Shown: positions 43,534 to 51,583 of the stretch, piece after piece | Numbering within the stretch: position 1 is the stretch's first letter | Layout: every line of letters starts with the position of its first letter | Origin: an uncultured Eubacterium sp. | GTDB lineage: Bacteria; Bacillota; Clostridia; Lachnospirales; Lachnospiraceae | Length of the DNA stretch: 64,000 nucleotides | Direction of reading: 5' to 3' | Assembly (NCBI GenBank): GCA_945910225.1 | Contig: CAMDYG010000008.1 | Span: forward strand, 1-64,000 | The notes under the pieces: model-generated | What the model was told of the DNA's origin: nothing | Seen by the model: only the letters and a program-made list of their open reading frames with translations | Databases searched by the model: none | Position numbers and translations under genes: made by a program

Positions 43534-43564
43534 AGTGGAAGCAGTTAATGCTTCCACTTTTTTT
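43534..43564 (+). terminator. Terminator of the tRNA operon
   Basis: AGTGGAAGCA pairs with TGCTTCCACT over GTTAA, then at least six T's. Confidence 0.93.
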
Positions 43565-43695
43565 GCGCGGGCAGCGATGAGAGAAGACTTGAAAAGTTTA
43601 TAGTCGTGCCTGCACGAATTATGAACTTTATATGGGTTCTCGAGGAGCGCCGCGACAACGACAGAACGGAGTTCTGGAGTATGAGCTGTCCGCGC
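43565..43695 (+). ncRNA. Structured RNA-like element, copy 1
   Basis: It starts immediately after the tRNA terminator. The closing stem GCGGGCAGC (43567-43575) pairs with GCTGTCCGC (43685-43693, one G-T). Inner hairpins are ATAGTCGTGC/GCACGAATTAT and CAGAAC/GTTCTG. The unpaired CTCGAGGAGCGCCGCGACAA (43639-43658) is identical in copy 2. After the element, GCGCGGGCAGTGATGAGA (43692-43709) begins a second, truncated tandem copy. The family is unknown to me. Confidence 0.6.
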
Positions 43696-43763
43696 GGGCA
43701 GTGATGAGAATGTTCAGTGAAGAGCAGAAGAGATGAGAATATTTGGAAAGCAATGGAGGGTAT

Positions 43764-44438
43764 ATGACACATTTACAGGAAGAACTGTTTAAATTACAGG
43801 ATACGGCGTACAGGGATTTTCACAGTGGCCTTATGCCAGGGGTTGAAAAAGAGACTGTTATAGGAATAAGAATGCCGGTTTTAAGAGTGTTTTCAAAGGA
43901 ATTTTCTAAGACAGAAGATGCGAAGCTGTTTATAAATGAACTGCCACACAAGTACTATGAAGAAAACAATCTTCATATGCTGCTTATTGGACAGCTTAAA
44001 GATTATGATAAATGTATTGAAGAAATTGAAAGATTTCTGCCATATATTAATAATTGGGCAACATGTGATTTTCCAGTTCCTAAATGTTTTAATAAAAATA
44101 AAGAAGATATAATTGCTAAGGCAAGGAAATGGATAAAGTCAGATAGAACATATACTATAAGATATGGTATAGGTGTTATGATGCGTCTGTTTCTTGATGA
44201 GGATTTTAAGGAAGAATATATACAGCTTGTTGCAAGTGTGAAATCTGAGGAGTACTATGTGAACATGATGATTGCATGGTACATGGCTACAGCACTTGCA
44301 AAGCAGTGGGATTCGGCAGTTCCTTATATACAGGAACACAGGCTTTCTGAATGGGTACACAGAAAGTCAATACAGAAGGCTGTAGAGAGTTATCGTATTA
44401 CGCCAGAGCAGAAAGATTATTTAAGGGGTTTAAGATAA
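43764..44438 (+). CDS. DNA alkylation repair protein, AlkD-like
   Basis: 224 residues, helical HEAT-like repeats typical of the AlkD family. Motifs: VIGIRMPVLRVFSKE near 30-45, INNWATCDFPVPKCF near 100-115 (Trp and Asp lining the DNA site), TIRYGIGVMMRLFLD near 130-150, and MMIAWYMATALAKQWD near 168-185. AlkD excises bulky or cationic N3- and N7-alkyl purines from DNA without base flipping. The start at 43764 follows GGAGGG; an upstream TTG frame start at 43743 is not needed. It lies 4 bp before a MATE pump, which suggests coupling. Confidence 0.9.
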   Translation: MTHLQEELFKLQDTAYRDFHSGLMPGVEKETVIGIRMPVLRVFSKEFSKTEDAKLFINELPHKYYEENNLHMLLIGQLKDYDKCIEEIERFLPYINNWATCDFPVPKCFNKNKEDIIAKARKWIKSDRTYTIRYGIGVMMRLFLDEDFKEEYIQLVASVKSEEYYVNMMIAWYMATALAKQWDSAVPYIQEHRLSEWVHRKSIQKAVESYRITPEQKDYLRGLR

Positions 44439-44442
44439 GGTT

Positions 44443-45780
44443 ATGAAATCGAATGAAATAGACATGACGACAGGTTCTTTGCCAAAGAAAATGTTGATAT
44501 ATTCCCTGCCGCTTATGTTGTCAAATGTCCTGCAGGTTATGTTTAATTTGTGCGATGTGGCAGTAGTTGGTAAATTTGTAGGACCGCTTGCACTTGGTGC
44601 TGTAGGCTCAACAAGCATAATTGTTACACTTACGACAGGAATATTATTGGGACTTGCAGGCGGAGTTAATGCTGTTGTTGCATTATTTGTAGGAGCTAAG
44701 AACAGTGCAAATGTTAAGAAAGCAGTACATACTTCAATTATAATATGTCTGATTGCTGGTTTTTTGCTGCTTTTGTCAGGATTGTTTCTGTCAAGACCAA
44801 TTCTGCTTCTTATAGGAACTAAAAAAGAACTGATAAATGGTGCAGTTATATATCTTACAATATACCTTCTCGGTTCACCGGCACTTGCCATGTATAACTA
44901 TGGTAATGCCGTGTTAAGTGCAGTTGGAGATACGAAAAGACCACTTATGTATCTTATAACTGCAGGAGTAATTAATGTAGTGCTTAATCTGTTCTTTGTA
45001 TTAGTATGTAATCTTGGTGTTATAGGAGTTGCTCTGGCAAGTATAATATCGCAGTATATATCAGCATTTCTAATACTTAAATTTCTGTTTGGATGTGGAA
45101 AGGATTATGGTCTTTACATAAAAAATATTGAAATAGATTCACATATAGCAGCAAGAGTATTAAGGATTGGACTGCCTGCAGCGGTGCAGTATTCTCTTTT
45201 TGCAATTGCCAATCTGTATATACAGTCAGCGGTTAATTCGTTTGACCATGTAGTCGTAGAAGGCAATTCAGCCGCTGCTAATGCAGATAATATTGTATAT
45301 GATATGATGGCAGCATTCTATACAGCGTGTACAAGCTTTATAGCGCAGAATCTTGGAGCAAGGAAGCGTGACAGAATTAAGCATGCGTATCTTGTTGCAC
45401 AGCTGTATTCATTTTTTATCGGAGCCGTATTTGGGGCATTGCTAGTGATTTTCAGGACACAGTTTCTTAATTTGTTTACAAGTGACCCTGATGTAGTACA
45501 TTTTGGCTCGATAAGACTTGCAATAATGGGCTGCTCATATTTTATATCAGCATTTATGGATAACGCTGCAGCAGGTGCAAGAGGCCTTGGCAGGAGTGTT
45601 ATACCTACAATAATAGTTATAATGGGATCGGTGGTGTTCAGAATAGTATGGGTATGCACAATATTTGCAAGGATACATACATTAATGTCACTCTATCTTG
45701 TATATGCGAGTGCATGGATATTTACCGCTGTTATTGGTACTATATATTTTATAATCATATTCAGAAAAACTCTTAAGTAA
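44443..45780 (+). CDS. MATE-family efflux protein, second copy
   Basis: 445 residues with twelve predicted helices in two MatE halves. N-terminal half: MTTGSLPKKMLIYSLPLMLSNVLQVMFN; second half begins at about 235 with VLRIGLPAAVQYSLFAIANLYIQSAVNSF. Diverged from the gene at 6743, which shares the DMTTG start. It should export toxic compounds with a cation gradient. Four bases separate it from the AlkD-like gene, so translation may be coupled, perhaps as a response to alkylating or DNA-damaging agents. A terminator follows at 45851. Confidence 0.9.
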   Translation: MKSNEIDMTTGSLPKKMLIYSLPLMLSNVLQVMFNLCDVAVVGKFVGPLALGAVGSTSIIVTLTTGILLGLAGGVNAVVALFVGAKNSANVKKAVHTSIIICLIAGFLLLLSGLFLSRPILLLIGTKKELINGAVIYLTIYLLGSPALAMYNYGNAVLSAVGDTKRPLMYLITAGVINVVLNLFFVLVCNLGVIGVALASIISQYISAFLILKFLFGCGKDYGLYIKNIEIDSHIAARVLRIGLPAAVQYSLFAIANLYIQSAVNSFDHVVVEGNSAAANADNIVYDMMAAFYTACTSFIAQNLGARKRDRIKHAYLVAQLYSFFIGAVFGALLVIFRTQFLNLFTSDPDVVHFGSIRLAIMGCSYFISAFMDNAAAGARGLGRSVIPTIIVIMGSVVFRIVWVCTIFARIHTLMSLYLVYASAWIFTAVIGTIYFIIIFRKTLK

Positions 45781-45795
45781 ACAAATCACACACAT

Positions 45796-45835
45796 TTTAC
45801 AAAATCTTTACGAACACAGGATTATGTATTTTACA
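45796..45835 (+). promoter_or_regulatory. PHO-box-like direct repeats upstream of pstS
   Basis: TTTACA (45796), TTTACG (45807) and TTTACA (45830) are spaced 11 and 23 bp, similar to the PhoP-type TTAACA repeats with 4-6 bp gaps. CATAAT (45834-45839) could serve as a -10. The ppk gene has the same arrangement. Confidence 0.5.
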
Positions 45836-45850
45836 TAATATTGATAACAT

Positions 45851-45887
45851 ACCCTCTGCAAGCAGATGCAGAGGGTTTTCTTTTATG
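45851..45887 (+). terminator. Terminator between MATE gene and pstS
   Basis: ACCCTCTGCA pairs with TGCAGAGGGT, then TTTCTTTT. It lies between the PHO-like repeats and pstS, so it may also attenuate pst transcription. Confidence 0.85.
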
Positions 45888-45986
45888 AGACGACTCACAT
45901 ATCATTCTAATCAGATTCTTGATTAAGCCCCATGAAAATCATTTGCATAGGCTTGCTAATAAAATAAGAGGAAGGTAACGAAAGTT

Positions 45987-46847
45987 ATGAGAAAAGGATT
46001 AAAGAAGTTAGTAGCTGTTGCTTTAACAGCAACATTAGGACTTGCAACTTTAGCAGGATGCGGAGCTGGTTCAGGCTCAAGTTCAGATTCAGCAGGAAGT
46101 AACAAGGAGCTTTCAGGAAAGATCCAGTTAGCAGGAAGTACATCAATGGAAAAGATGTGTGGTGCTCTTATGGAAGCATTTATGGAAGAATATCCTAATG
46201 TAACAGTAACAACAGAATATACAGGTTCAGGTGCAGGTATCGAGTCAGTAACATCTGGAGCAGTTGATATTGGTAACGCCTCGAGAGCTTTATCTGATAA
46301 AGAAAAGTCAGCAGGTATTGAGGAGAATATCGTAGCAATTGATGGTATCGCAATGATTACTGATAAGAACAACAAGGTTACTAATGTAACAAAGCAGCAG
46401 CTCACAGATATCTACACGGGTAAGATTACTAACTGGAAGGATCTTGGCGGAGCAGATGAGGCTATCGTAGTAATCGGAAGAGAGGCAGCTTCTGGTACAA
46501 GAGGAGCATTTGAGGAACTTCTTGAAGTTAAGAATAAATGTGCTTATGCACAGGAACTTGACAGTACAGGTGCTGTACTTGCCAAAGTAGCAGCAACTCC
46601 AGGTGCAATCGGATATGTTTCGTTAGATGTAGTTGATAAGACAGTATTAGCATTACAGCTTGATGGTGTAGATGCAACAGAGGATAACATTAAGGCTGGT
46701 AAGTATACACTTTCAAGACCATTTGTAATGGCTACTAAGGGTACTGTTTCATCACAGAGCGAGCTTGTTCAGGCTTGGTTTGAATTCGTAAAGTCTGATG
46801 CAGGTCAGAAGGTTATTAAGGGAGTTGGCTTAATTCTCCCAGAGTAA
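45987..46847 (+). CDS. pstS: Phosphate ABC transporter substrate-binding lipoprotein
   Basis: 286 residues. Signal peptide with lipobox LAGCG at Cys 26, Ser/Gly-rich linker, then a PBP-like_2 domain. The phosphate-binding loops are LAGSTSMEKM near 47, TGSGAGIESVTSGAVDIGNASR near 73-94, and REAASGTRGAF near 163-173. It captures phosphate outside the membrane for PstCA. It has an AAGAGGAAGG site, and PHO-like repeats lie upstream. It is the first gene of pstSCAB-phoU, and codon use suggests high expression. Confidence 0.97.
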   Translation: MRKGLKKLVAVALTATLGLATLAGCGAGSGSSSDSAGSNKELSGKIQLAGSTSMEKMCGALMEAFMEEYPNVTVTTEYTGSGAGIESVTSGAVDIGNASRALSDKEKSAGIEENIVAIDGIAMITDKNNKVTNVTKQQLTDIYTGKITNWKDLGGADEAIVVIGREAASGTRGAFEELLEVKNKCAYAQELDSTGAVLAKVAATPGAIGYVSLDVVDKTVLALQLDGVDATEDNIKAGKYTLSRPFVMATKGTVSSQSELVQAWFEFVKSDAGQKVIKGVGLILPE

Positions 46848-46883
46848 GCAAAGCAATATTAGATTCTGAATGGAGAGATTGAC

Positions 46884-47888
46884 ATGGATGAAGTTATAAA
46901 TGTTGATATGAATAGTACAAATAAGAGAACCCATAAGACAACCAATGCGGTTGAGGCTGGTGCAAATGGTTCATTAAAAGGTAATAGAAAGTCAAAACAT
47001 GCAAGTGAAAGCGTGGCAAAGCTTATATTCCTTGTGTGTGCAGTAGTAGCCATTCTGGCAGTCTGCTCCATTACTATCTATATGTTTATCAAAGGTACGG
47101 AGAGCTTGAAAAGTGTAGGAATAGCAGATTTGCTCTTTAAGACAGTATGGGCACCTACAGCTACACCACCGGCATACGGAATTGTTTATATAATTCTTTC
47201 ATCAATTGTAGGAACAACACTTGCTATTATCATTGGCGTTCCAATTGGATTATTAACAGCAGTGTTCCTTACAGAGATAGCTGGAAAGAAACTTGCAGCA
47301 ATTGTTCAGCCAGCGGTTGAACTGCTTGCTGCGATTCCTTCAGTTATATACGGACTTCTCGGATTAATGTTACTTAACCCCCTCCTTTATAAGTTAGAAA
47401 AGCATGTATTCGCGAATTCCACAACACATCAGTATACAGGAGGAGCTAACCTCCTGGCTGCAGTGCTGGTACTTGCAATTATGATACTTCCAACAGTTAT
47501 CAATATGAGCGCATCAGCTATCAGGGCAGTTCCAATGAATTTAAGAGCAACATCACTTGCTCTTGGAGCAACTAAGATACAGACAATATTTAAAGTGGTA
47601 GTTCCGGCAGCCAAGTCAGGAATTATAACAGGTATTGTATTAGGTATAGGAAGAGCCTTAGGAGAGGCAATGGCCATTAATCTGGTAGCCGGAGGTTCAG
47701 TAAATCTTCCGCTTCCATTCAACTCAGTCAGATTTCTTACAACACAGATTGTAAGTGAGATGAGTTACGCAGATGGAGTACACAGACAGGTTCTTTTCAC
47801 AGTAGGACTTGTTCTTTACATTTTCATAATGATTATCAATCTGATAATTACTTTATTACAGAAGAAAGGGGAGAAAGCAAATGGATAA
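46884..47888 (+). CDS. pstC: Phosphate ABC transporter permease PstC
   Basis: 334 residues. A charged N-terminal extension of about 45 residues (rich in Asn, Lys, Thr) precedes six membrane helices. The EAA permease loop is near 215-235 (ALGATKIQTIFKVVVPAAKSG), typical of PstC. It forms the channel with PstA. The N-terminal extension is longer than in E. coli. The stop overlaps pstA by 8 bp. Confidence 0.96.
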   Translation: MDEVINVDMNSTNKRTHKTTNAVEAGANGSLKGNRKSKHASESVAKLIFLVCAVVAILAVCSITIYMFIKGTESLKSVGIADLLFKTVWAPTATPPAYGIVYIILSSIVGTTLAIIIGVPIGLLTAVFLTEIAGKKLAAIVQPAVELLAAIPSVIYGLLGLMLLNPLLYKLEKHVFANSTTHQYTGGANLLAAVLVLAIMILPTVINMSASAIRAVPMNLRATSLALGATKIQTIFKVVVPAAKSGIITGIVLGIGRALGEAMAINLVAGGSVNLPLPFNSVRFLTTQIVSEMSYADGVHRQVLFTVGLVLYIFIMIINLIITLLQKKGEKANG

Positions 47889-48741
47889 TCTTAAAGCTAA
47901 GAAAAGGCATCCGGAAGAGATTGCGGTATACTCAGCGATATATGTGTGTGCAGCATTTTCAGTTCTCCTGCTTTTAGGAATTATTGTATATGTGTTTGCT
48001 AAGGGCGCAAGACGCGTAAACTGGGCATTTCTTACAGGTGTTACATCAATTCTTCATGGAACTGTGGGAATTGCGGGTAATATTCTGAACACATTGATAA
48101 TAATATTACTTACTATGATAATTACAACGCCAATCGGTGTAGGTGCTGCGATTTATTTAAATGAGTATGCCAAGCCGGGAAAGCTTGTTACAGTTATAAT
48201 ATTTGCTACAGAGACACTTGCAGGAATTCCATCAATTATATTTGGTCTGTTTGGAATGCTATTCTTCGGACAGTTATGTCACATGGGATATTCACTCCTG
48301 ACAGGTTCTCTTACACTTACATTAATGGTACTTCCGCTTGTTACAAGAAATACACAGGAAGCATTAAAAACAGTACCTGACAGCTTCAGAACAGGAGCAG
48401 TAGGTTTAGGTGCAGGTAAATGGTACACAATCAGAACAATTCTTCTTCCGTCAGCAATGCCTGGAATTGTAACCGGAGTAATCCTTGCAATAGGAAGAAT
48501 TATTGGGGAATCAGCAGCATTGCTTTTTACAGCGGGAAGTGCACATCTTCTTCCAAAGACTTTCAATGCATTTCTTGAGAAAATATTTCACTCGGGCGGA
48601 ACACTTACAATCCAGCTTTATTTAAGTGCAAGCAAGGGTGAATTCGATGTGGCATTCGGTATTGCGGTTGTGCTTCTTGTAATTGTGCTTCTTATTAATT
48701 TTGGCACAAAGAGGCTCGCTAAGAGGCTTGAAAAGCACTAA
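47881..48741 (+). CDS. pstA: Phosphate ABC transporter permease PstA
   Basis: 286 residues with six helices. The EAA loop [23 protein letters not shown] is near 180-200, and the helix 3 region [16 protein letters not shown] near 83. It overlaps the pstC stop (ATGGATAA), with GGGGAG inside pstC. It pairs with PstC and couples to PstB. Confidence 0.96.
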   Translation: MDNLKAKKRHPEEIAVYSAIYVCAAFSVLLLLGIIVYVFAKGARRVNWAFLTGVTSILHGTVGIAGNILNTLIIILLTMIITTPIGVGAAIYLNEYAKPGKLVTVIIFATETLAGIPSIIFGLFGMLFFGQLCHMGYSLLTGSLTLTLMVLPLVTRNTQEALKTVPDSFRTGAVGLGAGKWYTIRTILLPSAMPGIVTGVILAIGRIIGESAALLFTAGSAHLLPKTFNAFLEKIFHSGGTLTIQLYLSASKGEFDVAFGIAVVLLVIVLLINFGTKRLAKRLEKH

Positions 48742-48754
48742 TTGGGAGGGATAT

Positions 48755-49516
48755 ATGAGTAATAAGATTAAAGTTAAAGTTGAAAATCTGAACCTGTATT
48801 ATGGTGAGAATCACGCCCTTAAGGATGTGAGCATGGATATACAGGAGAATGCAGTAACAGCATTTATCGGACCATCTGGCTGCGGTAAATCGACATTTTT
48901 AAAGACATTAAACCGTATGAATGATCTTGTTGATTGCGTAAGAATAGATGGAAAGGTGCTGCTTGATGGAGAGGATATATATGATCCGGGAGTTGATACC
49001 ACAAATCTTAGAAAGAAAGTTGGAATGGTATTTCAGCAGCCTAATCCATTTCCAATGAGTATATACGACAACATTGCTTATGGTCCAAGAGTTCATGGAA
49101 TTAGAGATAAGAAAAAACTTGATCAGATTGTTGAGGAAAGTCTTCGAGGCGCAGCTATATTCGATGAGGTAAAGGATAGATTGAAGAAATCGGCCATGGG
49201 GCTTTCGGGTGGACAGCAGCAGAGAATATGTATTGCAAGAGCACTTGCAGTACAGCCGGAGGTTCTTCTTATGGACGAGCCAACATCAGCACTTGATCCA
49301 ATATCTACAGCTAAAATTGAAGAACTGATGGAAGATCTCAAGAAGAAATATACTGTAATAGTTGTAACACATAACATGCAGCAGGCAACACGAGTTTCAG
49401 ATCAGACAGCATTTTTCCTTGTGGGGGAAATGGTTGAGTTTGGAGATACAAAGCAGATATTCTCTTACCCTCAGGATAAGAGGACAGAAGATTATATCAC
49501 AGGAAGGTTTGGATGA
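48755..49516 (+). CDS. pstB: Phosphate ABC transporter ATPase PstB
   Basis: 253 residues. Walker [10 protein letters not shown] near 38, Q-loop [15 protein letters not shown] near 88, signature [15 protein letters not shown] near 150, Walker [13 protein letters not shown] near 170, and H-loop VTHNMQQA. It powers phosphate import. The start at 48755 follows GGGAGGG; a longer frame inside pstA is rejected. The stop overlaps the phoU start (ATGATGAG). Confidence 0.97.
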   Translation: MSNKIKVKVENLNLYYGENHALKDVSMDIQENAVTAFIGPSGCGKSTFLKTLNRMNDLVDCVRIDGKVLLDGEDIYDPGVDTTNLRKKVGMVFQQPNPFPMSIYDNIAYGPRVHGIRDKKKLDQIVEESLRGAAIFDEVKDRLKKSAMGLSGGQQQRICIARALAVQPEVLLMDEPTSALDPISTAKIEELMEDLKKKYTVIVVTHNMQQATRVSDQTAFFLVGEMVEFGDTKQIFSYPQDKRTEDYITGRFG

Positions 49517-50184
49517 TGAGAAGTAAATTTGACGAACAGCTTGACAGACTTAATAAAGAAATGATGAAAATGGGATCTGCAATTGAGGATTCTATACGCA
49601 AGGCAGTTGATGCACTTGTGCGACAGGATGCAGGGCTTGCTAAGAGTGTTATGGCACAGGACGAAGAGATTGACAGAGAGCAGAAGACAATAGAGAGTAT
49701 ATGCTTTAATCTTCTTATCCAGCAGCAGCCGGTTGCCAAGGACTTAAGAACAATTACAGCAGCGTTAAAGATGGTTACAGATATGGAAAGGATTGGTGAT
49801 CAGGCAGCAGATATTGGAGAGATAACTATCAAGCTTTCTAACCAGTCATATATAAAGAAGCTTGAGCATATCAACCAGATGGCTTCTGAGACAATGCTGA
49901 TGTGAATCAGAAGTATTGAGGCTTATGTTGAGAAGGACATGGACAAAGCAAGAAAAGTTATAGCATATGATGATGTGGTAGATGATCTTTTTGAAAAGGT
50001 AAGAGACGACCTGATTGCAATGATACAGGCAGATTCAGCTAATGGAGAGCAGGCGGCAGATCTTCTTATGGTTGCTAAGTATTTTGAGAGAATAGGAGAC
50101 CATGCAACTAATATTGCAGAATGGGTAATATTTGCTCTTGATACGAAGGGAGGTTTCGATGAAAATGCTTCTGAACATTTGTAA
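49513..50184 (+). pseudogene. phoU: phoU interrupted by an in-frame TGA
   Basis: The frame begins at 49513, overlapping pstB, and runs 130 codons to TGA (49903-49905). The same frame then continues without a shift to 50184, giving IRSIEAYVEKDMDK... and KYFERIGDHATNIAEWVIF. Joined, it is 223 codons, the normal PhoU length, with both E/DxxxD metal-binding motifs: MERIGDQAADIGE in half 1 and FERIGDHATNIAE in half 2. A single nonsense codon therefore splits it between its two three-helix bundles. PhoU normally restrains Pst and the PhoR signal, so its loss would leave the Pho response unrestrained unless the TGA is read through. A sequencing error remains possible. Confidence 0.85.
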
Positions 50185-50392
50185 AAATACTCATTTAACT
50201 GAAAAAAATTATGAATATCTTTTTCTTCTTCTTAATACACTTGCTTGGTGTGCAATTGGATTTGTGGTATGGCTGTTTGTAAGTGTATTTGCATTGAACA
50301 AGGCAGAATGGATGTTTACCTTTATTGGATATTTCGGACTCATTCCTGGGTTTATAGGTGGAATTATTGAAGCCTGGAGAAATGAAAGATAA
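50159..50392 (+). CDS. Small membrane protein overlapping phoU end
   Basis: 77 residues. The ATG at 50159 has GGGAGG 5 nt upstream and overlaps the last codons of phoU, suggesting translational coupling. Two hydrophobic segments are near 22-42 and 55-68, with a short cytoplasmic-like basic tail (EAWRNER). I do not recognise a family. A role in phosphate uptake or sensing is possible only by position. Confidence 0.65.
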   Translation: MKMLLNICKNTHLTEKNYEYLFLLLNTLAWCAIGFVVWLFVSVFALNKAEWMFTFIGYFGLIPGFIGGIIEAWRNER

Positions 50393-50447
50393 AATAGCTG
50401 TTGATTTATGGACAGACTGGCATAGAATATAGGCAGAGGTGATTATT

Positions 50448-50912
50448 ATGAAACGTATATGTCTGTATGCTGTGCCATTAATTATATGTCTGATGAGCCT
50501 GTTGTGTAATGGATGTGCCAGGCTTTCACATGCTGGTAAAGAGGTTCATGATGATGTGGAGACGGATCAGGAGACGTGGACGGCAGATGAACCACAAAAA
50601 ATATCTTCGGAAGCAGGCAGGGGGTATAACCCACAGCTGGATTTTGTATATGATGAACCTGATGATATAGAAGTTGATGGTGAATATATTAATCGTCTGT
50701 GTGCAGAAGCACAGAGTGAACTGGAGAATATGTTTGGACCAGCAGAGTTTCGGGTTGTATCAGAAAACATGGGTGAAGGCTGTACAATAAAGATAATGTA
50801 TGACAGCAAGATAATGGATATGTCTGATGAGCAGGAAGGTCAGATTTGTCTTTATGTTAAAAGAGAATTTAAAGATGTGAATGTATCCGATATCAAAATC
50901 TGCGCCAGATAG
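50448..50912 (+). CDS. Predicted lipoprotein, uncharacterised
   Basis: 154 residues. Lipoprotein signal with lipobox LCNGC at Cys about 23, a basic start (MKR) and hydrophobic core. An acidic linker follows (to about 60), then a small alpha/beta-looking domain (about 60-154) with no recognised motif. It should be membrane-attached on the outside. The ATG at 50448 follows AGAGGTGA; a GTG three codons earlier is in the site itself. It follows the Pho genes, but no promoter or PHO box is evident. Confidence 0.75.
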   Translation: MKRICLYAVPLIICLMSLLCNGCARLSHAGKEVHDDVETDQETWTADEPQKISSEAGRGYNPQLDFVYDEPDDIEVDGEYINRLCAEAQSELENMFGPAEFRVVSENMGEGCTIKIMYDSKIMDMSDEQEGQICLYVKREFKDVNVSDIKICAR

Positions 50913-51074
50913 TTGTAAAGCCAGAACTGATATGTTATATTAATTGAGGCGTTGAATTGGGGACACCACTTTTCAAGACCAGAAGTCAAAATTGCACAGG
51001 TAATTCTTATGACATCGAACATACAACAGGCGTCGGTAATAAAAGATTTCCGGCGTGTTTATATTATGAATTTT
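50913..51074. other. Intergenic, nothing recognised
   Basis: No coding frame, hairpin or repeat I can support. The rest of the 425 bp before thiS contains a terminator, element copy 2 and a two-hairpin leader. Confidence 0.5.
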
Positions 51075-51112
51075 AAAGGCAGAACCAGCTGGAAAGCGGT
51101 TCTGCCTTTTTT
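51075..51112 (+). terminator. Terminator preceding element copy 2
   Basis: AGGCAGAACC pairs with GGTTCTGCCT and is followed by a T run. Confidence 0.85.
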
Positions 51113-51242
51113 GTGCGGGCAGCGATGAGAGGAGGCATATAAAGTCCACAGTCGTGCTTGCACGAACTGTGAACTTTATATGCCTTCTCGAGGAGCGCCG
51201 CGACAATGCCAGAATGAAATTCTGGCATATGAGCTGCCCGCG
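51113..51242 (+). ncRNA. Structured RNA-like element, copy 2
   Basis: The closing stem GCGGGCAGC (51115-51123) pairs perfectly with GCTGCCCGC (51233-51241). The second stem GGCATATAAAGT pairs with ACTTTATATGCC over an inner hairpin ACAGTCGTGC/GCACGAACTGT. The last hairpin is CAGAAT/ATTCTG, where copy 1 has CAGAAC/GTTCTG, a compensatory change. CTCGAGGAGCGCCGCGACAA (51187-51206) is unchanged from copy 1. It begins directly after a terminator. Confidence 0.65.
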
Positions 51243-51255
51243 AAGCAGGAAAGCC

Positions 51256-51290
51256 GTGCAAGCCGGAATGTGCTTGCACAGATTCCGGCT
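51256..51290 (+). promoter_or_regulatory. Two mutually exclusive hairpins upstream of thiS
   Basis: Hairpin A is GTGCAAGC (51256-51263) with GCTTGCAC (51272-51279). Hairpin B is AGCCGGAAT (51261-51269) with ATTCCGGCT (51282-51290). They share bases, so only one can form, as in an attenuator. No TPP-riboswitch core is visible. Confidence 0.5.
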
Positions 51291-51337
51291 TATTCGGCGA
51301 ATGCCCATAATGAACAACGAAGGGGAAAGGAGAAATC

Positions 51338-51547
51338 ATGGTACAGATTAACGGAGAACAGTTTGACAATGTATCAGTTGTTGGCAGGACTCTTCTTGAT
51401 TATGCAACAGAGGCGGGGTATGACCCTGTTGGTATTGTAATAGAAAAGAATATGGAAATAATTCATCGGGAAGATTTTGACAAAGTTAATATTGATGATG
51501 GAGATGTGATTGAGATATTGCATTTTGTTGGTGGTGGACAGCGGTAG
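51338..51547 (+). CDS. thiS: Sulfur-carrier protein ThiS, with C-terminal extension
   Basis: 69 residues with the ubiquitin-like fold of ThiS (VQINGEQF..., DVIEILHFVGGG). The functional tail should end in Gly-Gly for adenylation and thiocarboxylate formation, but here GGG is followed by Gln-Arg before the stop. It supplies sulfur to ThiG for the thiazole ring of thiamine. AAAGGAG precedes the start. ThiF, the usual activating partner, is not in the window. It leads thiS-thiG-thiH-thiE, with a 400 bp repeat-rich gap before thiG. Confidence 0.9.
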   Translation: MVQINGEQFDNVSVVGRTLLDYATEAGYDPVGIVIEKNMEIIHREDFDKVNIDDGDVIEILHFVGGGQR

Positions 51548-51583
51548 TTTATAAGGTGGAACTGGACTTTCACAGGGGAAAGA

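Noticed and set aside
43565-43772. Reverse-strand reading frame over the structured element, similar to one at 50973-51317
   Set aside because: The similarity between the two frames is explained by similarity of the underlying element; no ribosome sites or codon bias support translation.
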